NCBI GenBank assembly: GCA_021781515.1
Contig: JAJXWR010000004.1
Location: 1-61,241, forward strand
Direction: 5' to 3'
DNA from: Pseudomonadota bacterium
GTDB lineage: Bacteria > Pseudomonadota > Gammaproteobacteria > Pseudomonadales > Moraxellaceae
Length of the DNA: 61,241 nt
In this document: positions 20,614 through 30,213 of the stretch, piece by piece
Position numbering within the stretch: the stretch's first letter is position 1
How the letters are laid out: every line of letters starts with the position of its first letter
Position numbers and translations under genes: made by a program
Notes under the pieces: model-generated
The model's database searches: none
Seen by the model: the letters and a program-made list of their open reading frames with translations, nothing else
Told to the model about the DNA's origin: nothing

Positions 20614-21345
20614 CGGAGATTCCTACTTCCATGCCCCCCCGCCACAAACATGTTCTTGGCAGCATTCACATCAAGGTCATGAGGTGTGTCGCACTCCAAG
20701 CAACTCCATTCTCTTGTTCCAATTCCTGCTATACTTTTCGGCCACAAGTCGGGCAAAGCGCCACAACTCGAATAACACACCTGCCGCAATCGACTTAAAG
20801 CTGAACATTGTTTTGGTTTTTGCCAGGCTGGAGGCGTTCACGTTACCGACGAAGATAGCGCCGTTCTGTGAAACCAGCGATGGGCGACCTGTGCATGCAT
20901 CGCCCTAGACTTAGGATTTCTTCTTGGCACCTTGGGCGGCGGCTAGTTTTGTTTCCACACCACGGTAAAGCCGCTTCGCTTCGATTTTCGTGCCATCGGA
21001 CATCGTAGCAACCTCTTGTAGTCCTGGATCGATGCCGACAGAAGCGGTGCCATGCGAATGCACGGGACCGACCTCGACGCCACTATTGGCATATCAGCGT
21101 CAGCAAGCGTCCTGGCTGGAACTGCCAGATGCCAAGGTGTACTTGCTCAGGCCGAAGCATTGACCGGCATTTCTCAACTGGCCTTTTTTGTAGGCAATGC
21201 AATCTCGGCGAAAGGGAATTCATCCCAATTTGCGACTGCCATACGAAGTGTGCCAGTTCAATTTTGTTCATCTTGAACCGCTGGCGGCACACAACCAATT
21301 CAGCCCCAATCATCTGCACTGATGCCGAATTGATGATCAATCCTT
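20614..21345 (-). pseudogene. Decayed TnpB (IS200/IS605-type) remnant, copy 2, split by the transposon
   Basis: On the minus strand TnpB pieces appear in several frames. They include 'TASVGIDPGLQEVATMSDGT' (RuvC-I Asp region), 'KIEAKRLYRGVETKLAAAQ', 'FVGNVNASSLAKTK', 'SCGALPDLWPKSIAGIGTRE' and 'HDLDVNAAKNMFVAGG' (zinc ribbon and RuvC-III). Multiple frameshifts and stops make it dead. The N-terminal third (up to about 21345) is badly degraded and only tentatively included. Its 3' end, with hairpin CCGCTTATGCGG, now lies at 15188-15199 on the other side of the IS1595-type insertion. Nothing else fills the 900 bp before efp. Confidence 0.82.
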
Positions 21346-21463
21346 CCTAGGTGCTCCTGCCGTGTACTTTTGCAGGTCATAGCTGCTCTCGCTTACTACG
21401 CTCAGATACCTCTTCACAGGTTTAAAAAACACAAATTTACCCTGGGACCCAACAGAAAGGATC

Positions 21464-21492
21464 TGGTAGCGGCAGTCACATTGATCTATAAT
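21464..21492 (+). promoter_or_regulatory. Candidate sigma70 promoter of efp
   Basis: A perfect TATAAT at 21487-21492 lies 30 bp before the efp ATG, with a weak -35 (TGGTAG, 21464-21469) at 17-bp spacing. Confidence 0.45.
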
Positions 21493-21522
21493 GCATCGCC
21501 CGAATTTTGATGGAATACACCA

Positions 21523-22089
21523 ATGAAAACCGCTCAGGAAGTACGTGCCGGCAATGTCATCATGGTTGCCGACCAACCGATGATCGTGCTGAAGGCTGAA
21601 TATAACAAATCAGGCCGTAACTCGGCTGTTGTCAAGATGAAAATGAAAAACCTGCTCTCTGCACAGGGACAGGAAACGGTTTACAAGGCCGATGAAAAAT
21701 TTGAACAAGTCATTCTGGAACATGTCGAAGTAACTTACTCTTATTTTGCTGACCCACTTTATGTTTTTGTTGACAGTGAATTCAATCAGTATGAAGTAGA
21801 GAAAGAAAATTTGGGAGATGCCGTACATTTCATTGAAGATGGCATGACAGAAACGGTAGAAGTTGTTCTCTATGATGGCAAGGCCATCTCCGTTGAATTG
21901 CCAGTGACCATCGTTCGGGAAATTGCTTACACCGAACCTGCTGCTAAAGGCGACACTTCCGGCAAGGTTACTAAACAGGCGCGTCTGACGAACGGTTATG
22001 AACTGCAAGTCGCTGCTTTTATCGATATTGGTGAAAAAATTGAAATTGATACGCGCACGGGTGAATTCAAAGGGCGCTCTAAAAACTGA
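21523..22089 (+). CDS. efp: Elongation factor P (EarP-type, Arg32)
   Basis: Translation factor that rescues ribosomes stalled at polyproline. The 188-residue protein has the three-domain EF-P length and the C-terminal signature '[13 protein letters not shown]'. The loop at residues 27-36 is '[10 protein letters not shown]', putting Arg at position 32. In EF-Ps with Arg32 the residue is rhamnosylated by EarP; Lys34-type EF-Ps use EpmAB instead. earP is not in the window. Alanine- and proline-rich envelope proteins encoded nearby could be clients, which is only a guess. Confidence 0.97.
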   Translation: MKTAQEVRAGNVIMVADQPMIVLKAEYNKSGRNSAVVKMKMKNLLSAQGQETVYKADEKFEQVILEHVEVTYSYFADPLYVFVDSEFNQYEVEKENLGDAVHFIEDGMTETVEVVLYDGKAISVELPVTIVREIAYTEPAAKGDTSGKVTKQARLTNGYELQVAAFIDIGEKIEIDTRTGEFKGRSKN

Positions 22090-22113
22090 ATACCGCTTTC
22101 ATGCCCAAAACTC

Positions 22114-22395
22114 ATGAAAAGGCGTACTGATATTCAGAATGACAGCGTATGGGTTTTCCCTATGCGCTATCCTTTGAAAATTATTGGCGAATCGCAATAC
22201 CCACTGCAAGATGCAGTGGTAAATATTCTCTGCCCCTTATTTACTGATTTCAATCCAGCAACGCTGCATTGCAGACCCTCATCGGGCGGTCGCTATCTGG
22301 CCATCAGTGCTGAATTTACACTGCACAGTAAAGAACAGGTCAACGAGCTTTATGCACAGCTAGCCGCCTGTCCCTATATCAAATGGGTCATTTGA
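22114..22395 (+). CDS. DUF493 (YbeD-like) protein
   Basis: Small conserved protein of 93 residues of the YbeD/DUF493 family, a ferredoxin-like fold linked by neighbourhood to lipoate synthesis. Recognisable blocks are '[13 protein letters not shown]' (first strand), '[14 protein letters not shown]' (central hairpin) and '[15 protein letters not shown]' (C-terminal helix and strand). It overlaps lipB by 13 bp. Its biochemical role in the family is unknown. Confidence 0.85.
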   Translation: MKRRTDIQNDSVWVFPMRYPLKIIGESQYPLQDAVVNILCPLFTDFNPATLHCRPSSGGRYLAISAEFTLHSKEQVNELYAQLAACPYIKWVI

Positions 22396-23075
22396 ATTTT
22401 TTAAGCGACTCCATACAGCGTGATCTGGGTCAAGTTGACTATCAGTTCACATGGGACTCCATGAAAAAATTTACCGATCAGCGCCATGCGGATACGCCTG
22501 ATGAATTCTGGAGCGTTATCCACCCCCCGGTGTATACCCTTGGTCAAACAGGCCGCTATGAACATTTACTGCATCCTGATCCGGCAATCCCTGTGGTCCA
22601 TAGCGACCGAGGCGGTCAAGTGACTTATCACGGGCCTGGCCAGCGGGTTATCTACTTGCTGGTGGATCTACGCCGTCTTGGTGTGCATGTACGCCAACTG
22701 GTTACTTCCTGTGAACAGGCACTGATCCTGACCCTGGCGGCCTTACAGATTCCGGCGTATACTCGCGATAAAGCGCCGGGGGTCTATACCGGCGACAAGA
22801 AAATTGCATCTCTGGGATTCAGAATTCGCCAAGGTTGCAGCTATCACGGATTAGCCTTGAATGTAGCGATGGATTTGCGACCTTTTGAACAGATCAACCC
22901 TTGTGGCTTTCCCGGACTTTGTATGACGGATGTACGACATGAACTGCGTACTGACCGTACCTCAGAACATCTGCAGAACGTCTGTTCATGGGACAATGCT
23001 CAATTAATGCAATTTTGCACCCAATTACTGCTGCAACATCTGCAAACCTTGTTGGGTTACAGCAAAAACGGATAA
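22383..23075 (+). CDS. lipB: Octanoyltransferase LipB
   Basis: Transfers octanoyl groups from acyl carrier protein to lipoyl domains, the first step of lipoate synthesis. The 230 residues contain the family motif '[12 protein letters not shown]', the substrate-pocket Lys in '[12 protein letters not shown]', 'SYHGLALNV' and the nucleophile Cys in 'INPCGFPG'. The start at ATG 22383 lies inside the DUF493 gene; no strong ribosome-binding site is seen, in keeping with translational coupling. The order ybeD-lipB-lipA is the usual one. Confidence 0.95.
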   Translation: MGHLNFLSDSIQRDLGQVDYQFTWDSMKKFTDQRHADTPDEFWSVIHPPVYTLGQTGRYEHLLHPDPAIPVVHSDRGGQVTYHGPGQRVIYLLVDLRRLGVHVRQLVTSCEQALILTLAALQIPAYTRDKAPGVYTGDKKIASLGFRIRQGCSYHGLALNVAMDLRPFEQINPCGFPGLCMTDVRHELRTDRTSEHLQNVCSWDNAQLMQFCTQLLLQHLQTLLGYSKNG

Positions 23076-23126
23076 TATACCGCTGCACATCTACCTTATA
23101 ACCGCCTTATAACTTTGGAGTACCCC

Positions 23127-24080
23127 ATGACCGCTCATCACCGCCCCTTGCCTGGCGAAAAACAACGAGGCGCAGAGAAAGTGGCACGTATTCCTGTTAA
23201 AGTGATTCCCAGTGAAACACTGCCTCGCAAACCGGACTGGATTCGAGTGAAATCCGGACAACCCGGGGCCATTGAACGTATTCGTACATTACTGCGTGCA
23301 CAACAATTACATACCGTCTGTGAAGAAGCCGCTTGCCCCAATCTCCCGGAATGTTTTAGCCTGGGAACGGCCACTTTTATGATTCTCGGAGACATTTGCA
23401 CGCGTCGCTGTCCATTTTGTGATGTGGCACATGGCCGACCGCTGGCCCCCGACCACAACGAACCGGAACGACTGGCCACTACAGTCAAGGCATTGTCACT
23501 GAAATATGTAGTCATCACCTCGGTCGATCGCGATGACCTCAGTGATGGTGGAGCACAGCATTTTGCTGACTGCATCACCGCATTAAGACAATTGGAGCAG
23601 GCACCTCTCATCGAAATTCTGGTGCCGGATTTTCGTGGCCGGATGGAGAGCGCCTTATCTTCACTGCAACAGGGACTGCCGGACGTGTTTAATCACAATC
23701 TGGAAACCGTTTCCCGACTTTATCCCAGCGTTCGTCCAGGTTCAGACTACCAGTACTCGCTCACCTTGCTCAGGCAGTTCAAGGACAGACACCCACACAT
23801 TCCCACCAAATGTGGTCTTATGCTGGGGCTCGGTGAAACAGAAGAGGAAGTACTACACACCTTGCAAGACATAAAAACACACGGTGTCGATCTCGTTACC
23901 ATCGGCCAGTACCTGCAACCTTCAAAAAACCACCTCCCCGTACATCGTTTTGTGCATCCGGATGAATTTGAGCGCTATGCGGTTCATGGTAAAAACCTGG
24001 GATTTAGCCATGTCGCTTCAGGGGCAATGGTTCGCTCTTCCTACCATGCCGACGCACAGTTTCAAGAGAAGAAAATGTGA
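23127..24080 (+). CDS. lipA: Lipoyl synthase LipA (radical SAM)
   Basis: Radical-SAM enzyme that inserts two sulfurs into the octanoyl chain made by LipB. The 317 residues have the auxiliary-cluster Cys set in '[12 protein letters not shown]', the radical-SAM CxxxCxxC in '[13 protein letters not shown]', and the C-terminal '[11 protein letters not shown]' (Arg-Ser-Ser-Tyr motif whose first Ser ligates the auxiliary cluster). ATG 23127 is preceded by GGAG at 23117-23120. Confidence 0.96.
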   Translation: MTAHHRPLPGEKQRGAEKVARIPVKVIPSETLPRKPDWIRVKSGQPGAIERIRTLLRAQQLHTVCEEAACPNLPECFSLGTATFMILGDICTRRCPFCDVAHGRPLAPDHNEPERLATTVKALSLKYVVITSVDRDDLSDGGAQHFADCITALRQLEQAPLIEILVPDFRGRMESALSSLQQGLPDVFNHNLETVSRLYPSVRPGSDYQYSLTLLRQFKDRHPHIPTKCGLMLGLGETEEEVLHTLQDIKTHGVDLVTIGQYLQPSKNHLPVHRFVHPDEFERYAVHGKNLGFSHVASGAMVRSSYHADAQFQEKKM

Positions 24081-24103
24081 TTTATTATGACCAATGTCTT
24101 GAT

Positions 24104-24180
<77 letters not shown>

Positions 24181-24277
24181 ATAAATTCAAGTGCGCATTG
24201 TAACCGACAATTTCTCAGGAAAGAAGAGAACTTATGACAATTTTGCAAATTACCCCTAGCAATAAACGGACGATTCC

Positions 24278-25249
24278 TTAAGTCACCCGGTGCAATGCCT
24301 GTTCGGCTAAAGCAATCATCGCCTGTTTATAAACACTGTCCGGAACTGGATGCAAAGACTGGATCGCCAGTTCCGATTCCCGGGCGGCGACCGCCCTGGC
24401 GTAATCTGCCGCACCACAATTGCGCACAATTGCAATGATATGTTCCAGATGTTCCAGACCGCCTGTGCGAATTGCCTGACGAATCAACGCCGCCTCTTCG
24501 ACATCGGCGACTTTCATGGCCTGAATCAATGGCAGGGTCGGCTTGCCTTCGGCCAGATCATCTCCGACATTTTTGCCCATGGCCGTACTACTCGACAAAT
24601 AGTCGAGAACGTCGTCAATAATCTGAAAAGCTGCACCCATATGCCGTGCATACACAGACATCACCTGACGCCAGCGTATGTCCCCGAGCACACACCCCCC
24701 TTCCGCTGCTGCTTCAAACATTTTAGCCGTCTTGCCGTGAATGACCTGCATATAATGCGCTTCAGTCATCTCAGGATCACGCTGGCTGATCAGTTGCAAC
24801 ACCTCCCCTTCAGAAATAATACAGGTGCTGTTAGCCATCACTTCCAGAACGTCCTGATTTTTCAGTTCAACAATCAACTGAAACGCCCGGGAGATCAGAT
24901 AATCACCACTGAGTACGGCGGTTGCATTGCCCCAAGTTTCATTAACAGTAGCCCTACCACGGCGTAAATGTGAAGCATCCACCACATCGTCATGCAGTAA
25001 CGTTGCCGTATGCAAAATTTCTACCGTCGCAGCCACCTTGATATGATCCCGTCCAGAATAGCCACATGCACGCGCCGCCAGCAGACAAGTCAATGGCCGC
25101 AGTCGTTTTCCGCCGCTGCCAATGATATATTCAGCCACTTCATTGATTAACGGTACCTGACTGTACAGGCACTGACGGATTTGTCGATCAACTTCAAAAA
25201 AATCATCCCCTACTACTGCACAAAGATCAGCAAAATCATTTAATGCCAT
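24278..25249 (-). CDS. ispB: Polyprenyl (octaprenyl) diphosphate synthase
   Basis: Trans-prenyltransferase making the quinone side chain from farnesyl and isopentenyl diphosphates. The 323-residue protein has 'GSGGKRLRP' near residue 45, the first Asp-rich motif in 'LLHDDVVDASHLRRG' (Asp87, Asp88, Asp91) and the second in 'IDDVLDYLSS', plus 'GKNVGDDLAEGKPTLPLI'. These are typical of IspB. It feeds ubiquinone to the respiratory chain. The usual neighbours rplU/rpmA are absent here. Confidence 0.94.
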   Translation of the reverse strand: MALNDFADLCAVVGDDFFEVDRQIRQCLYSQVPLINEVAEYIIGSGGKRLRPLTCLLAARACGYSGRDHIKVAATVEILHTATLLHDDVVDASHLRRGRATVNETWGNATAVLSGDYLISRAFQLIVELKNQDVLEVMANSTCIISEGEVLQLISQRDPEMTEAHYMQVIHGKTAKMFEAAAEGGCVLGDIRWRQVMSVYARHMGAAFQIIDDVLDYLSSSTAMGKNVGDDLAEGKPTLPLIQAMKVADVEEAALIRQAIRTGGLEHLEHIIAIVRNCGAADYARAVAARESELAIQSLHPVPDSVYKQAMIALAEQALHRVT

Positions 25250-25615
25250 GAAACACTACCCACACTGAAATTAAAGAGTACCAGTCGATTTCAGAAACGG
25301 CTCCTGCCACACCAACTGCAGCCTTGCCACACTGAACCCCCATACTCCCGGAGTTTTATCTGCAAAATTCTGTGGGCTATTATCCATTAAATCAGCAGAT
25401 AGCGCAAAGCAGACTAGCGGCATTGCTCCGGCATGTGCTTGTCTATGCGCTGCCGAGCTTTTGGTTAATTGCCATATATTATTTAAAAATCAACCTATTG
25501 AGCCAATAAAATAACATCCGTCATTAACAAAAAATTTACAGGCATTGCAAAACAGACCAGCAACCGATCACCTATGCGCATTCAGGAATCTGTACTTCTT
25601 GACAGCATTCGGGCA
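25250..25615. other. 366-bp intergenic stretch, nothing recognised
   Basis: It separates ispB from the metal-sensing repressor, both on the minus strand. No ORF, tRNA or terminator is convincing. It should contain the ispB promoter, but no clear hexamers stand out. Confidence 0.4.
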
Positions 25616-25915
25616 TCAGGAATATTTCGCCATCAAGACACGGACTTCCGACATGCGCGCCTGCACGTCTTCTTCTGATTGCTCAGAGCGCTGCTGCCCA
25701 ATACTTTGCACCACATTATGTTCAATCACACACGCCATCATTTCAAAATAAGCCTTGTCCAGGGCTTTACGTGCGGCCGTCATCTGCTGCAGTATTTTTT
25801 CGCATTCGGTAGTTTCATCCATTAATTTCTGCAGACCACGCAACTGCCCCTCTATCCGGGCCAGTCTTTTTTTCATATCGCTGCGGTGTTCCTGATTCGT
25901 CATTAGTTCAATCAT
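25616..25915 (-). CDS. CsoR/RcnR/FrmR-family repressor
   Basis: A 99-residue all-helical DNA-binding repressor that responds to a metal or to formaldehyde. Family hallmarks are 'KKRLARIEGQLRGLQKLMDE' (first helix), 'ECEKILQQMTAARKALDKAY' with the sensing Cys, and a later 'MMACVIEHNVV'. The spacing of the second-helix Cys and His differs from classic CsoR (His-x3-Cys), so the effector cannot be named. The start 25915 follows GAGGATGG; Met6 is an alternative. No efflux or detoxification gene is adjacent on either strand. Confidence 0.85.
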   Translation of the reverse strand: MIELMTNQEHRSDMKKRLARIEGQLRGLQKLMDETTECEKILQQMTAARKALDKAYFEMMACVIEHNVVQSIGQQRSEQSEEDVQARMSEVRVLMAKYS

Positions 25916-25983
25916 GGCTAACCATCCTCTAAAGCATACCCCATAGAGTATATTTTGAAATACACCATTCGTGAATAGCCCAT

Positions 25984-26009
25984 AAAAAAAAACCTGCCCA
26001 ACGGCAGGT
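25984..26009 (-). terminator. Rho-independent terminator after the porin-PBP operon
   Basis: On the minus strand ACCTGCC (26009-26003), a four-base loop, GGCAGGT (25998-25992), then a run of T (25991-25984). It lies 18 bp after the stop of the gene ending at 26027. Confidence 0.88.
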
Positions 26010-26026
26010 CTTAACTCAAAAAAAAA

Positions 26027-26458
26027 TCATTCGGGGACTTTTGTAATCACTTTTACCCCCTTCCCCACTGCCGCCGCATGTACATAACCAATCATACTGG
26101 GATTAGCACTCACCAGATTCATGACTTCAACATCGCCACCCACGGCTTTGGGTGGCTGACCCTGGCCGGTGAAAATCAATTTCGACCAATACGCATTCAT
26201 CTGTGCCGGGTTCTTGCCTGCCAGTTTGCTATAGAAATCTTTGCGTACTGCCGAACCATCCGCCTGATCAATAGGAATCAGTGTACCTCCCCCAGACAAG
26301 GCATTAGCTTTTGATAAAAACACTTTGGCAACTGCATCTTTATCTGCGGTGCCCACGGGGTAGGCAGCATTGACAATAACCGCCATATCTGCCCAGGCAG
26401 GGACAAGCCCCAATGCGAAAACGCATCCGAAGCACAAATTCATTACTGTGTTTTTCAT
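26027..26458 (-). CDS. Small periplasmic PBP-like protein (phosphate-binding-type), copy B
   Basis: A 143-residue exported protein with a signal peptide ('FGCVFALGLVPAWA') and a single PBP-like lobe. Blocks 'KVFLSKANALSGGGTLIPID' and 'NAYWSKLIFTGQGQPPKAV' are typical of the short PstS-like domain proteins annotated as phosphate ABC transporter substrate-binding. It is far too short for a full PstS and no ABC genes are present. It differs at few positions from copy A (28117-28551). It follows its porin partner by 12 bp and precedes the operon terminator. The ligand is unknown. Confidence 0.8.
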   Translation of the reverse strand: MKNTVMNLCFGCVFALGLVPAWADMAVIVNAAYPVGTADKDAVAKVFLSKANALSGGGTLIPIDQADGSAVRKDFYSKLAGKNPAQMNAYWSKLIFTGQGQPPKAVGGDVEVMNLVSANPSMIGYVHAAAVGKGVKVITKVPE

Positions 26459-26470
26459 GAAATCTGCCCC

Positions 26471-27958
26471 TCAGAACATCGCATTAACGACAAAGGTATA
26501 CATATTTACCTTGCCACCCACGGGGGCATCACTAAACATCCCCCATCCACTGGTATTGAAGAAGGAGCCGTTTAACCCGCCATACCCCGATCCGAACCCT
26601 TGAATCCGTGACCACTCCAACTTGGCTGAAATTTTTGGGGTAATATCGTACCTGACCCCTAAGGTATAAGTCGTTTCCTGCATCCCATCATTGGCAATAT
26701 TTTCCTGGGCGAAATAACTGGAATTGATCGCCGTCGCCAGTTGCGTAGGCGATGGATTCACCCCAGCCAACGCCGCAATTTTCGACAGATTTGCCGGATT
26801 ATTGATGGCACCAATGGCTTGAGAGCGGCGGATATTACCACTGGTATTGGTTCGTGCTTTGGATATCGTAAAATTAGGCAGGAACGATCCCATGTGATAA
26901 CCCACCAGCACATAGCCGCGGAATGGATCCTGAAAAATCCCCTGGCTGTAATGCAAATCGCCTACTTCGGTCATCACCAGCAACGAGCCATTGTCATAAT
27001 TCATGCCTACATCACTATAGTCGGCTTCTTCATGATCAATACCCGGGACACCCACCGCCTGTAGCAAATGGTCCAGGTTAAGAAATTTCTGTCCCGGCGA
27101 CTGATCATCCTGCACATTAATCAGCACATTTAACTGAATGTAAGAGGCACGAAAGCTGAAATCCCCAACATACATATTAAAAACAAGGCCACGTACATCC
27201 TTGAGATCAAAGCCCAATGGTACATAGGGTGAGTTGGACGTTGCAGGTGCCTGGCCAAACAACGCATCGATATCGCCACTTAAGCTGCCTGCCTGCCATT
27301 GCCACCGACCACTCAGCCCATTATAGGTATTCACGGGCACACTATAGAGATCCAGCGGCGGACGTGCCCACGGGTACGACATCCCCACATCCAGTTGCTC
27401 TGACAACATATAGAACGGCAGCCGTTGCCGACCCAGACGCAACTGCAAATTGTCATTAACCTTGTAGGTACCATAAGCCCAGATATCTTCCACTTCAAAG
27501 TTCTGCACGCCGTATGACACTAGCTGTGCCGTCACCGAACTCTTTTCATCGATCGTATAATCGGCCTGCAATCCCAGAATACTTGAGTTAGTCCACGAAG
27601 GAACCGACTGAATATGATCATAATAAGGGGTGTATTCAATAGGCCCGGGATTGACCACACTACGGCTGACCGTAGAACACTGTGGGGTCACGTTCATCAG
27701 GCCACTCACCACCTGAGTACCCAGTGTTACCGTTTTATTCGTCGGACATGGCGGCATGGTTTGCGCATCCATTCCTGTTACGCCCGCCGTCATGAACCCA
27801 TTAATCCTTAACTGATCATCGGCCATCACTGCGGCAGATAACGACGCCCCCAGCAACAGCCACACTCCACCGCTTACCCATCCATTTACTGCCTTTCTAT
27901 TTACTGCCTTTCTATTTACTGCCTTTCTATGCCGACTTTTAAATAGCGTGCCAGTCAT
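26471..27958 (-). CDS. Outer-membrane porin-like barrel, copy B
   Basis: A 495-residue predicted beta-barrel with a signal peptide ending 'LSAAVMADDQLRINGFMTAG'. It ends in 'NMYTFVVNAMF', the C-terminal Phe signal for barrel insertion. Middle segments ('LQLRLGRQRLPFYMLSEQLD', 'MSYPWARPPLDLY') are shared with copy A. The frame opens upstream to 28087, but ATG 27958 has AGGAAA six bases before it and starts a proper signal sequence. The n-region contains a triple in-frame repeat RKAVN. The substrate is unknown; pairing with a PBP-like gene suggests an anion or phosphate-like solute, which is inference. Confidence 0.82.
   Translation of the reverse strand: MTGTLFKSRHRKAVNRKAVNRKAVNGWVSGGVWLLLGASLSAAVMADDQLRINGFMTAGVTGMDAQTMPPCPTNKTVTLGTQVVSGLMNVTPQCSTVSRSVVNPGPIEYTPYYDHIQSVPSWTNSSILGLQADYTIDEKSSVTAQLVSYGVQNFEVEDIWAYGTYKVNDNLQLRLGRQRLPFYMLSEQLDVGMSYPWARPPLDLYSVPVNTYNGLSGRWQWQAGSLSGDIDALFGQAPATSNSPYVPLGFDLKDVRGLVFNMYVGDFSFRASYIQLNVLINVQDDQSPGQKFLNLDHLLQAVGVPGIDHEEADYSDVGMNYDNGSLLVMTEVGDLHYSQGIFQDPFRGYVLVGYHMGSFLPNFTISKARTNTSGNIRRSQAIGAINNPANLSKIAALAGVNPSPTQLATAINSSYFAQENIANDGMQETTYTLGVRYDITPKISAKLEWSRIQGFGSGYGGLNGSFFNTSGWGMFSDAPVGGKVNMYTFVVNAMF
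27886..27930. repeat. 15-bp tandem repeat, three perfect copies
   Basis: TTACTGCCTTTCTAT occurs three times with no mismatch. On the coding strand it encodes RKAVN three times in the positively charged n-region of the copy B porin signal peptide. It stays in frame whatever the copy number, so it would change length and charge but not phase. Confidence 0.95.
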
Positions 27959-28116
27959 CACGTTTCCTGCTTTCCTTTTATCCTTGAAATCCAGAGGACA
28001 GCCTCTCACAAATGCACCGACAGCTGATGAGTCCCCAGCCCTGCCATCGTCCTTCTGGTGCCCCCTCATCCCCACCACCTGCCGCATTCACTAAAGCTGT
28101 AGTTGCCAACAGGTGA

Positions 28117-28551
28117 TTATTCAGGAACCTTGGTAATCACCTTGACACCTTTAGCTACCGCCGCCGCATGCACATAACCAATCATGTTGGGGTTGGCGCT
28201 CACCAGATTGACCACATCGGCATCCCCACCCACGGCTTTTGGTGGCTGTCCCTGACCGGTGAAAATCAATTTTGACCAGTAAGCATTCATTTGCGCCGGG
28301 TTTTTACCCGCCAGTTTACTGTAAAAATCCTTACGCACCGGTGAACCATCGGCCTGATCCACAGGGATCAAGGTTCCACCACCGGAAAGACCATTTGCCT
28401 TTGACAAAAACACCTTGGCGACCGCATCTTTATCCGACGCCGACACCGGGTATGCACTGTTAACAATCACAGCCAGATCGGCCTGCGCCCAGTTCCCAAC
28501 CATTGCACTTAGCAGGAGAAGGGCTTTTCTGCTTTTTAACCAACGCATCAT
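28117..28551 (-). CDS. Small periplasmic PBP-like protein, copy A
   Basis: A 144-residue paralogue of the gene ending at 26027, with the same 'KVFLSKANGLSGGGTLIPVD' and 'MNAYWSKLIFTGQGQPPKAV' blocks and the same C-terminus 'GVKVITKVPE'. The two copies are near-identical across the mature domain but differ in the signal peptide ('ALLLLSAMVGNWAQA' here). It starts 14 bp after its porin stop. Very high similarity points to recent duplication or gene conversion. Confidence 0.8.
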   Translation of the reverse strand: MMRWLKSRKALLLLSAMVGNWAQADLAVIVNSAYPVSASDKDAVAKVFLSKANGLSGGGTLIPVDQADGSPVRKDFYSKLAGKNPAQMNAYWSKLIFTGQGQPPKAVGGDADVVNLVSANPNMIGYVHAAAVAKGVKVITKVPE

Positions 28552-28565
28552 TATCCAATCCCCCT

Positions 28566-29975
28566 TCAGAACATGGCGTTAACGACAAAACTGTAGATAC
28601 TGGCATGACCCCCAAGCGGGGCATCACTAAACTGCCCCCACCCACCGCCACCTGTACCCGCATAGTTGGTGCCGAGGCCCGTCACATAAGACCACTCCAG
28701 CTTGGCCGACATTTTCGGTGTCATATCCCAGCGCACGCCGAGGGTATACATCCGTTCCTGCATTCCCTGATTACCAATGCTCTGTTCAGCCCCTGTCAGG
28801 CTGTTTATTCCCTGGGCAATACACTGAGTTGGTGAACTTCCACCGGACTGACAGGCTGCCAGTTGCTCAGATTTTAACGCCATCATCCCGGGTGAATACA
28901 GATTGTTATTTATATTCTGCAGTGCCGACTGACGGTTGGAATTGCCCTGGCTGTTGGTGCGAGTCATTGAGTAGGTAAAATTGGGCATAAAACTACCCAT
29001 ATGGTACCCCAGTGTTACATACCCATCAAACGGATCCTGAACCACCGTACCGCTACCATAGCGCAAATCCGAGACTTCACTCATCAGCAACCAGGAACCA
29101 TCGTCATAAATCATTCCCAAGTTGTAGTAAGTCGCCAGTTGATCCGTCACTCCAGGGCTTCCTACTGCCGTCAGCAAGCTATTCAGGTTCTGGAACATAG
29201 CTCCCGGAGTTTTATCATCCTGCAGATTCAGGTTGACATTGCCTGCATTGACTCCACCATGGAAAGTGAAATTTCCATCATAAATATTAAAAGTGACACC
29301 TCGAATGTTCTTGATGATAAACCCCAAGGGAATATACGGAGAATTCGACGAACTTGGCGCATCACCCACAAGCGCACCAATATCACCACTCACATCCCCC
29401 AGCATCCACTGGTATTTTCCACTCAGGCCGTCATAACTGTTCACCGGATTGGTGTACATTTCTACCGGTGGGCGTACCCACGGATAGGACATCCCCACAT
29501 CCAGCTGCTCAGATAACATATAAAACGGCACCCGTTGCCGACCTATACGAAACTGCCAGCTATTGGTCGGCTTGAAGGTCGCATAGGCCCAAGTATTCAT
29601 CACCTGAAAATTCTGCTGCCCATAAGAAACAAGCTGCGCCGTCATTGAACTTTTGTCATCAATCTTGTAGTCCGTCTGCAGACCCAGAATTGTATCATTG
29701 CTCCAGGACGGCACATTGGAGATATGGTCGTAATACGGACCATACTGTAATGGCTTGGTCGCTGTCGTAACCACTGTACACCCTGCCGATGGCACCATCG
29801 CACCATCGAACCCGGTTGCCGGACAGGCCGGTAAAGATTTTAAATTACTCCCGGTAACACCAGCCGTCAAAAACCCGTTGATTCTCAGGTTGTCGTCCGC
29901 CAGCGCTGAAAGCGACGCCGACAGGGCCAAAGCTGCCATGCTTCCACCCATTAGGGCTTTTTTTCGCAGATACAT
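28566..29975 (-). CDS. Outer-membrane porin-like barrel, copy A
   Basis: A 469-residue barrel paralogue of the gene at 26471-27958. The signal peptide 'MAALALSASLSALADDNLRI' is followed by the shared 'INGFLTAGVTG', and the sequence ends 'SIYSFVVNAMF'. Both copies keep 'FRIGRQRVPFYMLSEQLDVG'-type barrel strands, while surface loops differ strongly, as expected if the paralogues have diverged in gating or exposure. AGGAG at about 29989-29985 precedes ATG 29975. It leads a four-gene minus-strand run: porin A, PBP A, porin B, PBP B. Confidence 0.82.
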   Translation of the reverse strand: MYLRKKALMGGSMAALALSASLSALADDNLRINGFLTAGVTGSNLKSLPACPATGFDGAMVPSAGCTVVTTATKPLQYGPYYDHISNVPSWSNDTILGLQTDYKIDDKSSMTAQLVSYGQQNFQVMNTWAYATFKPTNSWQFRIGRQRVPFYMLSEQLDVGMSYPWVRPPVEMYTNPVNSYDGLSGKYQWMLGDVSGDIGALVGDAPSSSNSPYIPLGFIIKNIRGVTFNIYDGNFTFHGGVNAGNVNLNLQDDKTPGAMFQNLNSLLTAVGSPGVTDQLATYYNLGMIYDDGSWLLMSEVSDLRYGSGTVVQDPFDGYVTLGYHMGSFMPNFTYSMTRTNSQGNSNRQSALQNINNNLYSPGMMALKSEQLAACQSGGSSPTQCIAQGINSLTGAEQSIGNQGMQERMYTLGVRWDMTPKMSAKLEWSYVTGLGTNYAGTGGGGWGQFSDAPLGGHASIYSFVVNAMF

Positions 29976-30213
29976 CCCAGGTCTCCTCGTTCAATAATAA
30001 TCTGGGTTCCAGTAGTCTAGGTGGTTTTCTAAAAAATCCATCACAAAACAGCAATAATTGATAACAATTTTCCCAGACACACCGAATCACCCGAAAACAC
30101 CGATACAGACACTGCAATCTATCCACCGGTTTCTGATTCTGGCGTCAGATGCCCGTTCATTGTCGGGCCTGAGCCTCTACCTTGGAGCGTACTGGTATCC
30201 CTGCGCTGTATTC

